This document shows, in pieces, positions 1-11,370 of a stretch of 64,000 nucleotides of DNA. The stretch is taken from contig JBCAQO010000013.1 of the NCBI GenBank assembly GCA_039111635.1, positions 1,467,962-1,531,961 on the forward strand. Direction: 5' to 3'. The translations under genes were made by a program, and so were the position numbers. Position 1 is the stretch's first letter. The number at the start of each line of letters is the position of its first letter. This DNA comes from Heterobasidion occidentale. Lineage: Eukaryota > Basidiomycota > Agaricomycetes > Russulales > Bondarzewiaceae. The notes below the pieces were generated by a model that saw only the letters and a list, made by a program, of their open reading frames with translations, ran no database searches and was not told the DNA's origin.

Positions 1-231
1 AGGAGCTAGGTGAGAGGCTAGGTGAGGGGCTAGGTGAGGAGGCAGGTGAGAGGCCAGGTGAGGAGGCAGGTGAGAGGCCAGGTGAGGAGGCAGGTGAGAG
101 GCCAGGTGAGGAGGCAGGTGAGAGGCTAGGTGAGAGGCCAGGTGAGGAGGCAGGTGAGAGGCCAGGTGAGGAGGCAGGTGAGAGGCTAGGTGAGAGGCCA
201 GGTGAGGAGGCAGGTGAGAGGCTAGGTGAGA
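1..231. repeat. AGGTGAG-type satellite array (end of an array cut by the window edge)
   Basis: Tandem 10-12 bp units of the form AGGTGAGAGGC, AGGTGAGGAGGC and AGGTGAGGGGCT fill this stretch. The same units form arrays at 10411-11370, 34609-35157 and 45089-45312. The 5' leader seen at the other sites is not in the window. It runs without a break into the GACGTC-rich array at 232, as the array at 45089-45312 does. No coding content is claimed. Confidence 0.95.
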
Positions 232-3200
232 GAGTGCAGCCGTTTCTGGTGACATGAGGACGTCCCTGAGGACTAGCAGTCGTCTGGGACGAGATGCGAC
301 GTCTCATATGTCAGGCAGTCGTCGCAGACGGCCTGCCTGCATCCTAGACGAGACGCGACGTCTCAGACATTGTTTCAGCCGTTGCAGACGCCTTGTGTTC
401 ACCCCAGACGAGGGGGGGACGTCTGAGCCGTCGTGCAGTCGTCACAGACGTACAGGGTACGCCTGAGACGTTGTACAGTCGTCATAGACGGCCTGTGTGC
501 ACCACAGACAAAGGGGAACGTCTGCGACGTCGCGCAGTCGTCACAGACGTACAGGGTACGTCTGCGACGTCGTGCGGTCGTCACAGACGTACAGGGTACG
601 TCTGGGACGTTGTGCAGTCGTCACAGACGTACCCTGTACGTCTGGGACGTCGTGCAGTCTTCACAGACGTACAGGGTACGTCTGAGACGTCGTGCACTCG
701 TCATAGACGGCCTGTGTGCACCACAGACAAAGGGGGGACGTCTGAACCGTCGCGCAGTCATCACAGACGTACAGCGTACGTCTGCGACGTTGTGCAGTCG
801 TCATAGACGACCTGTGTGCACCACAGACAAAGGGGGGACGTCTGAGACGTCGCGCAGTCGTCACAGACGTACAGCGTACGTCTGCGACGTTGTGCAGTTG
901 TCACAGACGACCTGTGTGCACCACAGACAAAGGGGGGACGTCTGAGACGTCGTGCACTCGTCATAGACGGCCTGTGTGCACCACAGACAAAGGGGGACGT
1001 CTGCAAAGTCGCGCAGTCGTCACAGACGTACAGGGTACGTCTGGGACGTCGTGCAGTCGTCGCAGACGTACAGGGTACGTCTGAGACGTCGTGCACTCGT
1101 CAGAGACGGCCTGTGTGCACCACAGACAAAGGGGGGACGTCTGAGACGTCGCGCAGTCGTCACAGACGTACAGCGTACGTCTGCGACGTTGTGCAGTCGT
1201 CACAGATGACCTTTGTGCACCACAGACGACCTGTGTGCACCACAGACAAAGGGGGCACGTCTGAGACGTCGCGCAGTCGTCACAGACGTACAGGGTACGT
1301 CTGCGACGTTGTGAAGTCGTCACAGACGACCTGTGTGCACCACAGACAAAGGGGGCTCGTCTGCGACGTCGCGCAGTCGTCACAGACGTACAGCGTACGT
1401 CTGCGACGTTGTGCAGTCGTCACAGACGACCTGTGTGCACCACAGACAAAGGGGAGACGTCTGAGACGTCGCGCAGTCGTCACAGACGTACAGCGTACGT
1501 CTGCGACGTTGTGCAGTCGTCACAGACGACCTGTGTGCACCACAGACAAAGGGGGATGTCTGGCACGTCGCGCAGTCGTCACAGACGTACGGTGTACGTC
1601 TAAGACGTCGCGCAGTCGTCAGAGACGTACAGGGTTAGTCTGCGACGTCGCACAGTCGTCACAGACGTACAGGGTATGTCTGAGACGTCGCGCAGTCGTC
1701 ATAGACGGCCTGTGTGCACCACAGACAAAGGGGGGACGTCTGGCACGTCGCGCAGTCGTCACAGATGTACAGGGTACGTCTGAGACGTCGCGTCTCATCT
1801 CTCAGACGACTGCTGGTCGTCGGGGACGTCCTCATGTCACTAGCAATGACTGCCCGACGTCTGGGACATCCCCCCTGTTGGCTGGGGTTCACGCAGTCCG
1901 TCTTCAACCGCTTCCCGACGTCTAGGACGTCCTTCCCTTGTCTGGGGTGCAGTCAGGCCGTCTGCAGCCGTCACAGATGGCCGGGGTGCATCCATGATGA
2001 GACACGACGTCTCAGACATCGTGCCATCGTTGCTGGTGAGGTGAGGATGTCCCAGCTGAACAGCCGTCGTCTGAGACAAGACGCGACGTCTCAGACGTCG
2101 TGCCGTCGATGCTGGTGAGGTGAGGACGTCCCAGACGGACAGCAGTCGTCTGAGACGAGACGCGACATCTCAGACGTCGTGCACTCGTTACTGGTGAGGT
2201 GAGGACGTCCCAGACAGACAACAGTCGTCTCAGACGTCGTGCAGTCGTTGCTGGTGAAGTGAGGACGTCCCAGACGAACAGCAGTCGTCTGAGACGAGAC
2301 ACGACGTCTCAGATGTCAGGCAGCCGTTGCAGACGGCCTGTGTGCATCCCAGACGAGATGCGACGTCTGAGACGTCGTGCAGCCGTTGCTGGTGACATGA
2401 GGATGTCCCTGACGACTAGCAGTCGTCGCAGACGGCCTGCCTGCATCCTGGACGCGACACAATATCTGAGACGTCGTGCAGCCATTGCTGGTGACATGAG
2501 GACGTCCCTGACGACTAGCAGTCATCTGAGATGAGACGCGACGTCTCAGACGTCAGGCAGTCGTCGCAGACGGCCTGCCTGCATCCTAGACGAGACGCGG
2601 CGTCTCAGACGTCGTGCAGTCGTCGCAGACGCCTTGTGTTCACCCCAGACAAGGGGGGACGTCCCAGACGTCGGGCAGTGGTAGCAGACGGCCTGCATGC
2701 ATCCCAGACGAGACACAACGTCTGAGACGTCGTGCAGCTGTTGCTGGTGACATGAGGACGTCCCTGACGACTAGTAGTCGTCTGAGACGAGACACGACGT
2801 CTCAGACGTCAGGCAGTCGTCGCAGACGGCCTGCCTGCATCCCATACGCGACGCGACGTCTCAGACGTTGTGCAGCCATTGCTGGTGACATGAGGACATC
2901 CCAGACGACTAACAGTCGTCTGAGACGAGACGCGATGTCTCAGACATCATGCAGCCTTCTAGACAACTGCAGGTCCCTCAGACGAGGTCAGGTCAGGTCA
3001 GGTCAGGTCAGGTTAGGTGAGGTAAGGTGAGGTGAGATAGGGTTAGGTCTCAGATAGCATGTAGCTGTCGGTAGACAACCGTTGCTGTCTCAGACAACAC
3101 TTAGTCGGCATTGCCGACTGCAGATGTCTAAGGCAGCCTTCAGCTGTCTTAGACAGTAGCAGGTATCTGAGACAACATACAGTCGGCATTGACGACGGCA

Positions 3201-3260
3201 GGTGTCTCAGATAGCATGCAGCCGTCTTAGGCAACAGCAGGTGTCCCAGACAATAGATAC
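232..3260. repeat. GACGTC-rich satellite array, block A
   Basis: A long array built from variants of GTCTGAGACGTCGTGCAGTCGTC. Between about 420 and 1790 it contains units of about 40 bp and a 60-bp higher-order unit with the spacer CTGTGTGCACCACAGACAAA. From about 1800 to 2970 the spacer changes to a type with TGCTGGTGACATGAGGACGT. After 2970 there is a short AGGTC microsatellite (about 2985-3035) and then a diverged GTCTCAGAC subfamily to about 3260. The order of subfamilies matches block C (45313-47616), including the tail CAGCCTTCTAGACAACT. Units are rich in CpG and in the GACGTC palindrome. Long open frames here follow from the repeat and are not genes. Confidence 0.93.
2985..3040. repeat. 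AGGTC microsatellite
   Basis: Perfect and near-perfect AGGTC pentamers (AGGTCAGGTCAGGTCAGG...) grade into AGGTGAGGTAAGG units. The run sits just after the shared tail of block A and before the diverged GTCTCAGAC subfamily. Confidence 0.85.
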
Positions 3261-3500
3261 TAGGGGGGACCAGGGAAACATACCGGTGACAGAGACCGCA
3301 CAAGGGGATATAGATGACTAGCAGGCAATGTGGACAACGGGCAAGCAATCTAGTTGGATAGAAAATACTCGAACAACACAGATGATACAGACAATGTGTG
3401 TATGCAGTTCGACAGCCATCTTCCCTCAGTGCCCTGGTCGGACTCATCGGAAGATCTGGCATGTCTACAGTGCTATGCACACATCGTCTGTACCATCTAT
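3261..3500. other. Non-genic stretch with a dispersed short element
   Basis: No credible gene. It holds the first copy (3424-3450) of a 27-bp motif starting CCTCAGTGCCCTGG, set between ACACAGATGATACAGAC-like and CATCGTCTGTACC-like flanks. The second copy at 4905-4931 has related flanks that form an imperfect inverted repeat (CACAGACGATG and CATCGTCTGTG). The block may be a small non-autonomous element of about 150 bp. Confidence 0.4.
3424..3450 (+). repeat. 27-bp dispersed motif, copy 1 of 5
   Basis: Starts CCTCAGTGCCCTGG and ends TCGGACTCATCGG. Copies lie at 3424, 4905 (one mismatch) and 16558 on plus, and at 19103 and 19178 on minus. The motif is much better conserved than its surroundings. 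Confidence 0.85.
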
Positions 3501-6500
3501 GTCATCCGCAAGTAGTATGTGCAGAAAAAGAGGAGCGGGCGGACTTAGCATTGGGGACAGAAAGATCAAGGGCTGAGGGTGTGGTTGTCGAGAAGCCACG
3601 GTTGAGCAATCCGCGCGGTTTGAGCAGGCGAGCTTGGAGCAGGAGAGTAGGAGTGATGTCAACTAGGTCAAGAAGAAGCGCGAGCGTGTGGTGCATCAAC
3701 GGCGGCAACGCGCAGGTTCGAGGGTCAAGGGAGTTGAGACAATTCAGCGTGTCGAGTGGTAGTGGCAACGAGTGGGTCGCGAGGAGAGAGCGGGAGAGCA
3801 TGTGGCGAGCAGACGTGGATCATGTTGACGAGGGAGTTCAGGTGGAGGAAGGATTGACGGAAAGAGTGGGACAGACCTTGATAATCCCAACCCCCCTCCC
3901 TCCCCAACTCATCTCCCCGCTACCAGTTGCTCTTCTCCCTCCTCGTCAATGCGCTCAAGCGTGACCGACATTCGCAAACCCGTCCCGGCCCCGTACACGC
4001 CCGTCACCCAGTGCGCTCTCACTTGTCTCCTTAACCCCACGCGCACGCGCCGCCTGGATCGCACCTGTCCCTTGCTCATGCATGGTTGTCTGCTGCCCGC
4101 TGAAAGTTGCCAAGCGTTACGCTTTGCACTATCCCCTGACCTGCTCGTGGAGTTCCAAGACTCTTCCTATGCCGTGTTCCTGTACATGCTCGCGCTGGTG
4201 GCTCACGGGCGGTGTCCTCTCCCACGCTGGATGGCTGCTTGCGTCACGGGTGTGCGAGGCGCAGACTCGGCACGCGCGCACGCGCGCACAGACACTCTTG
4301 TGCCTCGGCGGCGGCGGGGCTGCTTGCAGGCGTCTTTGTCCAAAACATAAGCGGATGCGGAGGACGTGGGGTGGGTGGGGTGGCGGCAACGGCGGCGGCG
4401 ACAGTAGATGTGGCGGACGGGGGCAGGGTGAAGGTGAGTGTGTGGGGTTGGAATACTGCGGGTGTGCTGCTGCACATCTCGGCGGTGGGTATTCAAGGAG
4501 CGGGTGCATGTGACGAGGGCCGGTGTTGGGGCTAGAGGCGGGAGTGCGGCTTAGGGAAGGGCAGGAGCGACATTCCGATGCTCTGCGCCCTGAGTTAGAT
4601 TGTAGATGGATGGTGTTCGCGATCGGTGATGACGTGAGCGCAGGCGCAAGTGAGAGAGGATGGGGAGCACACGTACAATAAGGTAGCCCTTGTAGCCAAC
4701 GACGCTGGCGACGGCGGAGGCGAGGAGGAAGGAGAGGTTGCGACACGCCGCCGTCACAGACAACATGACGCAGACGGCGCAAAAAGACGTGGACTATGTC
4801 TGGACAGTGTGGACGACGTGCAGGTGACGTAGTGGGAAGTGGCCAACACACAGACAACACAGACAACACAGACGATGTGTGCACGCAGTTCGACGGCCGT
4901 CTGCCCTCAGTGCCCAGGTCGGACTCATCGGTGCATTGGCATGTCTTTTGTGTACGCGTCGTCTGTGTCATCTGCATCGTCTGTGAGTGTTGTGTGCAGA
5001 GACTATGGGACCGTAGAACTAGAAGGTCATAATGAATTGTCTGAAAAATGTACGGGTAACACGATACAAACAAAGAACAAGGGAAAGAAAAAGAATAATA
5101 ATGAAGGGCGGGCGGGCGTGGCGTCGGGGGATGGAACATCGAGAATTGAGGGTGTGGTCGTCAGGACGTCATGGTCGAGCGGTTCAAGCGAATCGAGAGG
5201 GAGAGCGGGCGTGTGTTGCATCGACGGCGGGAACGCGCAGGGTCGGGGGTCGAGGGAGTTGAGAGGGTCGGACGGGTCGGGTGGGAGTGGTGTCCAGTGG
5301 GTCGAGAGGGGAGATCCGGAGAGCGAGGGTGATGGCGCACGGACGTAGGTCACATCGACGGTGAGAACATGCAGGGACCATGGAGTCGAGGGGCTTCAAA
5401 CGGGCGTGACCTTAAGCGAGGGATCGGGGACGATCGAGGGGTCGAGAGAGTCGAGGGGACAAGGGTCGAGGGAGGGGTAGCGGAAAGTACGTTGGCGGAA
5501 GGTACGTACCTTTGCAACACTTAGTCGCATCCTTCCTAGCTCACTCCCCGCCGGCAGCTGCTCCTCGCCTCCTCGTCGACGCGTTCAAGCGCGTGCGGCA
5601 TGATATTTGAAATGTTTTGCGCGCGGGCGCAGAGCGCAAGTATGGCGGGGACGGGGGCGCGCGAAGGATCGGCACCGAGGGCGGGATCGGTCGAAGGGTT
5701 CATGGAGGCTGAGTGAACGTGTCTGCGGGGCCGAGGGGACGAGCGCGATGTCGAGGGGACGCACACGGGTGGGCGTGAGCTACGGGCGAAGACGAGCGCA
5801 CGCGCAGACCCACGCAAAGGCGGGTGCGTGGTGCCGGTGGGACGCGCACGGGCGGGTGTGGGCTACAGGCAAGGGCGCGCGTGCGTGTAGATCCAGCCAA
5901 AGGCGGGTGCGTGGCGCCGGTGGGACGCGCGTGAGTTCGAGCGCGGTTTGACGGGAGAGCGGGCGTAGCGTTGAGCAGGCCAAACGGGTCGAACGGGTGA
6001 GTGGGAGAGTGTGCGAGGCGGAGAGCGGGTGTGGCGTCGAGCAGGTAGAGCGAGCGCTGTCTCGAGAGCGGGAGAAAGTGTGAAGGGGGTTGAGGGTCGA
6101 GGGGATGGATACGGACCTTTGTAATAGCCTCCCTCTTCGCACCTCCTCTTCTCATGAACAACTGCTCCTGACCCTCCCCACCAACGCGCTGAAGCACTGG
6201 CAGCGTGACGATTGCGAGACTCTGTGCGCGGGCGCGAAGCACAGGTGCGGCGGCGGCAGGGGCGCGTGAGGGAACGGTCGAAGGATTTGTTGTGGCCGAG
6301 TGGACGCGTACGCATGGGGCCGAGTGGATGAGAGGACGAAGGCGAAGGAAGTTGTTGGCGGGCGTGCATAGTGTCGAGGCGAGGGCGAGGGGACGAAGGT
6401 TAAGGGTTGCGCGCGGACAGAGTTGAGTTAGAGACGGGTGCGAAGGACTCAACTTCGCGTCGCGCGCACGCGACCACTTAATTAACCTCGTGACTCTCCA

Positions 6501-7262
6501 GCTCCCGCTCGTCCGCCTCAACCCCTCACTCGTTCCCTCGGCCTCGTGCACACGCATCCCTTCGACCCCACGCCTGCGCCAATCGCTGTCTCGTTCAGCG
6601 CGTTCCACGGTTTCCACAGCGGTGGCGTCCCGCTCCACCAACGCCTACGCACCCACGCAGCTCGACGACGCGGACAACCGCGACAACGAGGAGGAGGACG
6701 AGGAGGAGGATCGGCCACGGTGGGGATGAGCACAGAAGAGGGAGGAAACGGACGACGAGGACATCCACATAGGTACGTCGTCACTCGCCCCAGTTCCTCC
6801 CCCGTACACGCACACCTCCCGCCCTCGACCTAACTCTCCACGTCGCCCTCAACGACCTACCCCTTGACCCTACCCGCCCCCTCCTCTCGTCTGCTCAACC
6901 TCACCCACCTCCGACCCGCTCTCCCGTTCGCCCCGCTCTCTCGTCCGACCCGCTCTCCCGTACGACTCGCTCCCCCGTCCGACCCTCTCGACCCGATCGC
7001 TCGCTGTGCTACCCTCCCCGCTCTCCTCGCACGATCTCATGCCCACTGGCCCACTGGTCCACTGGCCGGCTCGCCTGCACCGTCCACATCCCCTCGCGCA
7101 TCGTATGCGTAGCCCGGACCCCCGCTCGACTCACCCGCATCTCCTACTCGACGTCGCGCTCTCCTGCTCGCTACAGCTCGACACCACCCACCATCCCGGC
7201 ACGTCCTCCGCCTCCTCCACCTTCGTCAACACCTCTGCCTCCGACGCCTCGTCCGCCGTCAC

Positions 7263-7325
7263 CACCATTGCCACTCACATCACCACCACCATCACCACCA
7301 CCACCACCACCACCACCGCCTCCTC
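7263..7325. repeat. ACC trinucleotide repeat
   Basis: A run of ACC/ATC triplets within the GC-rich region. It reads as poly-Thr in the plus frame that leads towards the DEP-like remnant, so it may once have been a low-complexity coding stretch. Confidence 0.8.
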
Positions 7326-7636
7326 CACCTTCTCACGCCGCTCCTCCGAGTCCTCGCGCACCAGGCCCAACGCCAACCGCCGCGACCGCGACCGCACCCC
7401 GCAGGACCGCTCCAAGTCCATGTTCGCGGTGAGCACCACTCACATACATGCTGCCCTCCTCGACCAGGCCGCCGCTGCCGCATCCGCATCCTCGCGTACT
7501 GGCCGGCCTTCCCTTCCCCCGGTGTCACGCCCGCCTCCACCCCTGGCTGCTGTATGAGCGGTACAGGACGGAGAAGCTCCGCGCGCGGCGGGCGACGCAG
7601 AAGATCGGCGAGGAGGAGACGCGGCGGCTGACACAC

Positions 7637-7960
7637 CCCCATCGTCAACCCTGCACTCCTCTCCCGCGTCGCCGTGGCCTTCCGCGTGCGCATCTCCCTC
7701 GCGGAGCGCATCAAGGACGGCCTTGCCTGCCCGACTCCGCCGCCGACGTGTACGGGCCCAGGACCCGCGTCCTGAGCCCGTTCTTGAGCGGCGACATCCC
7801 CTGCCTTTGCGCCCGCGCTCAGCAAGTTCATCCTGCCCCCGCGCCCCAACTCGGCGTCCATGCAGGAGAGCGGCTCCTCGCCCTCGCACGACCCCTCCTC
7901 CACCGATTCGCCGTTGCCGTCGCCCGGTGATCCCGAGCGCGACGACTCAACATGCACCCC
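7637..7960 (+). pseudogene. Possible DEP-domain (RhoGEF-like) gene remnant
   Basis: The plus frame from about 7637 reads IVNPALLSRVAVAFRVRISL followed by AERIKDGLA. This resembles the start of the DEP domain in fungal Rho guanine-nucleotide exchange factors of the Rom2 type, where a similar phrase precedes YPDAF. The frame is lost straight after it. A Ser/Pro-rich segment (about 7855-7950, with PPRPNSASMQESGSSPSHDP) follows in another phase. No RhoGEF (DH), PH or CNH domain is visible nearby. If the identification is right, this is a short decayed gene fragment inside repeats. The call rests on about 30 residues and could be wrong. Confidence 0.3.
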
Positions 7961-9990
7961 GCGCTCTGCTCAGACGCGCTACATGTGCTCGAACGTGTCG
8001 ACAAGGAGGGCGAGCACAAGCTGGCGGCGGAGAGACAAGACGGGAAAGGGAGGGCTGATTGTTACGAGGGTATGTCCCTCCTCTTGTCTTTCTTCTTGCC
8101 CCTCCCTCATCATTTCCGCCGCACGCACGCACCCCCTCGAACTCATGCACACGCAACCTCTCTCCTCTCAACGGCCTTCAGCCCTACGCACCCCTGGACC
8201 GCACCGCTTCACTGTATCAACGCCGACGTCCCTTCCTTCGACTTCACACACCGCCGCCACGCACTGCCCGTCCGCTGACCCCGACCTCTGTCCTCGTCCA
8301 CACCTACGCCCACGTTCACTGCCGTCTCCACCCCCGGAGCCCACGCTGCCTGACGACACGCAAAGCGTCGCGGCCGTTCGAGTGTTGACGAGAAGGATGA
8401 GACCTAGCTGGCGGCAGAGGACGAGGAACGAGTGCGGCGGAGAGACGAGCTGAGAAGGGAGTGGGCACGGATGACGAGGGTATCCACGAGGGATGCAGGT
8501 ACGTCGTCATCTCTTACTCCCGTTCTACCCTCGTCCGCTCCTCCTCTCATCCACTCCTGCTCGACCCTCTCGACCTGCTTGCCCGACCCTCTCAACCCGC
8601 TCGCTCGCTCTCGTGCTCGACCCACTCGGCACCACGCCGACTTGCTCGTGTCCTCCACGTCCCCTCCGCACATCGTCTGCATTGCCTGGACCCCACTCAA
8701 CACGCCCGGACTCCGTGCTCGACGCCATGGGCACTCGTGTGCTCGCCTCCTCAACTGGTGATCCCGCATCCGCCATCGTCCCCTCAGGTCCACGCGCCCG
8801 CTTTCGCCTGCGACTCATAACCGCCCCCACGCTCGTCTCCTCGACACCACTCACGCCCGCCTACTCGTCCTCTCAAACCCCTCGACGTTCACTCCCTCGA
8901 ACCCCTAACTGTCGACTGCCCGCAGATCGCACCCGGCCCCTCCTCGAGGACAAGGAACGGCTGCAACGAAGATACGAGCTGGGAAGAGGGTTGAAACGGA
9001 CAACGAGGACATCCAGGATGGATGCGAACTCGTTGAGCAAGCCGGTACGTCGTGATTTTAAGCTCGATCTCTTCCTGGCTCTGTCGTCTCTCACGTGAGT
9101 TTCGCCCTCTGCCGGACATGCGTATCCCCCGCCCTCGTCTTGTGAATCTGCCACGCCCGCTCATCCGTTCTCCGCCACACCAGCCAGGCTACTCGATGCG
9201 CTCCGACACTACGCCCTCGTTCTCCTTGACGACCATAAGCACAACCCGCTCGACACTCAGCCTTCCTTTCCTCGCGCCATACTCGTCTGCTACCTAGCTC
9301 CGACATTGGACCTCCATGAACCCCCTCAACGGCGAGGACGGACGGATGCTCGCTTGCTCCCTCGACGGTCTGCACCACCACCACCCTGTGTCCTCAACCT
9401 CCTTGAGGATCAAATTCTCCTTCGAGCCCACGCGTCTTCTCGACGCAAAGCGAGCACCACTAAGATTCCGACGTCCCTCCGTCGTTGTTGTTGTTCCATG
9501 AACCCAAGATTCTGTTGCACTTACACTCCGTGCTCGGGCACGGAGAATTGCGAACGTCACGCGACTCGCGCTTGAGCGCGTCGACTAGGAGGGTGAGGAG
9601 CAGCTGGTGGCGGGGAGATGAGGTAGGAAGAGAAAGGCCAGGTGTAACCAAGGACGATACCTCGTCTTCGCCCGCCCCTTGATCGACCGCGTTCCCGCGA
9701 CCCCCTCGATCTCCTCGACGCCAGACCCACTTGCTCACTTAGGCCTCTCGAGAGTCCGTACCGCCCTTAAGCCGATGCACGCATGCACGTCCCCTCGAGG
9801 TTATGAACCTGCGTATAAGTCCACGGACCTGTCTTCGCCTGCGACCTACATGCGCCCGTATGCGTCTTCCTGCTACCTCAAGGTTATGCTCGGATCGAAG
9901 ACTGGATCGACACCGCATCGTTATCTATGCCCGCCTCCGCTGCTAGCCTCCTGTCTGCCTACACGCATAACCTTGTCATCTGTCATTTTC

Positions 9991-10410
9991 CCGGGGTAGT
10001 AGAACACCTCTGGCCGCCGTATTGACACCTATAGGCTTACGACTTTTAGTGTGTCTTCTCCGACATTTTCCGTCTCATGTAAAATGCTAGGCAGGGACCG
10101 GCCCCTGTACACAATATCTTTGCTGCATGCACAATGACTGTGACAGCACCAACTTGTATCAGCTGTGGCAAAGGGCAGGCTCTATGGATAGTAAGTGAAG
10201 GACACGTTGCTATTTGTTGTGACTGTCAGGTTGTCTCTGTTATAGTTGTATATTGTACGTATATATAATTAAATTTGCGCATAATGTGTGCATTGCATTA
10301 TGCATGGCCTAATCCAGTGTTATAGGGAATATTTAGGCCAGAAAATCAATTAGGCTATGTTTTAGTAATTCTTACGGACTTATAAAGTCCTTAACTAAGA
10401 CTGCTGAAGG
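9991..10410. other. AT-richer intergenic stretch
   Basis: Base composition drops sharply from the GC-rich repeats. Apart from the 44-codon ORF at 10134-10268, nothing is recognised. It ends where the satellite leader (TTAGGTTATAAGAGG) begins. Confidence 0.5.
10134..10268 (+). CDS. Small ORF with paired CxxC motifs (hypothetical)
   Basis: An ATG-initiated 44-codon frame ends in TAA. It contains CISC near residue 8 and, about 20 residues later, CCDC, a spacing that would suit a small zinc ribbon. It lies alone in AT-richer DNA just upstream of the satellite leader. No homologue is recognised, and a GTAAGT inside the frame means it could be part of a spliced exon or a chance ORF. Confidence 0.2.
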   Translation: MTVTAPTCISCGKGQALWIVSEGHVAICCDCQVVSVIVVYCTYI

Positions 10411-11370
10411 TTAGGTTATAAGAGGTCGTAGGCGGGTGGTAGGTGAGGCGAAAAAAATCCGAGATGTTGGGTAGGTGAGGAGCCAGGTGAGGGGCCAGGT
10501 GAGGGGTTAGGTGAGGAGGCAGGTGAGAGGCTAGGTGAGGGGGCAGGTGAGAGGCTAGGTGAGTAGGTGAGGCCAGGTGAGAGGCAGGTGAGGTGAGGCT
10601 AGGTGAGAGGCTAGGTGAGAGGCCAGGTGAGAGGCTAGGTGAGGAGGCAGGTGAGAGGCAGGTGAGAGGCCAGGTGAGAGGCTAGGTGAGAGGCCAGGTG
10701 AGAGGCTAGGTGAGAGGCCAGGTGAGAGGCTAGGTGAGGAGGCAGGTGAGAGGCTAGGTGAGAGGCCAGGTGAGAGGCTAGGTGAGGAGGCAGGCGATGA
10801 GAGGCAGGTGAGGAGGCAGGCGAGAGGCCAGGTGAGGAGGCAGGTGAGAGGCTAGGTGAGAGGCAGGTGAGAGGCAGGTGAGAGGCCAGGCGAGAGGCTA
10901 GGTGAGGAGGCAGGAGAGAGGCTAGGTGAGAGGCAGGTGAGAGGCTAGGTGAGGAGGCAGGCGAGAGGCAGGTGAGGAGGCAGGCGAGAGGCTAGGTGAG
11001 GAGGCAGGCGAGAGGCCAGGTGAGGAGGCAGGAGAGAGGCCAGGTGAGGAGGCAGGAGAGAGGCAAGGTGAGGAGGCAGGCGAGGAGGCAGGTGAGAGGC
11101 CAGGTGAGAGGCTAGGTGAGAGGCCAGGTGAGGAGCCAAGTGAGAGACTAGGTGAGGAGTCAGGTGAGAAGGCAGGTGAGGAGTCAGGTGAGAAGGCACG
11201 TGAGGATGCACGTGAGGAGGCAGGCGAGAGGAGGAGAGGCATCCGATAAGGCACTTGAGGAGGCACTTGAGGAGGCACGTGAGAAGGCACGTGAGGAGGC
11301 ACGTGAGGAGGCACATGAGGAGGCACATGAGGAGACACGTGAGGAGGCAGGCAAGGAGGCAGGCAAGGTA
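10411..11370. repeat. Satellite leader plus AGGTGAG array (second site)
   Basis: The leader at 10411-10485 starts TTAGGTTATAAGAGG, passes through GGTAGGTGAGGCG and GAAAAAAATCCGAGATGTT, and leads into the array. The array has units AGGTGAGAGGC, AGGTGAGGAGGC and, towards 11200-11370, ACGTGAGGAGGC. The same leader occurs at 34609, 43882 and 45089. It precedes an array at three of the four sites. Confidence 0.93.

Larger units (their letters stand above)
3500..9990. repeat. GC-rich degenerate long-repeat region, left copy
   Basis: This stretch has no gene I can defend, apart from one possible remnant described separately. It contains diverged copies, on both strands, of signature motifs that recur at 48755-50244 and 54915-58485. 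One resembles GCGTCGACGAGGAGGGTGAG followed by a GAGCAGCTGGTGGCGG-like run (copies near 3920, 5552 and 6150 on minus; near 7996, 8385 and 9578 on plus). Another is TTCGCCTGCGAC (8803, 9834; also 56469, 57734, 57856). In several copies a phrase like ACGAGGACATCCA is followed by GTACGTCGTC. The copies look like decayed exons of one repeated unit, but the original protein cannot be read with confidence. Long ORFs on both strands reflect GC content. Confidence 0.6.

Noticed and set aside
254..1925. Long ORFs with RRRAVVTD-type repeats on both strands of block A (and similar ones at 45334-47619 and 11535-13083)
   Set aside because: They follow from a CpG-rich tandem repeat whose unit happens to lack stops in several frames. 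There are no exon signals, and overlapping frames on both strands are equally long.
2985..3040. AGGTC pentamers as possible telomere-like repeat
   Set aside because: The run is short, internal, unlike the TTAGGG-type repeat usual in basidiomycetes, and grades into the neighbouring AGGTGAG units.
4129..5139. 336-aa minus-strand ORF in the GC-rich region
   Set aside because: Composition-driven Pro/His/Arg-rich frame crossing the dispersed 27-bp motif, with no domain or splice structure.
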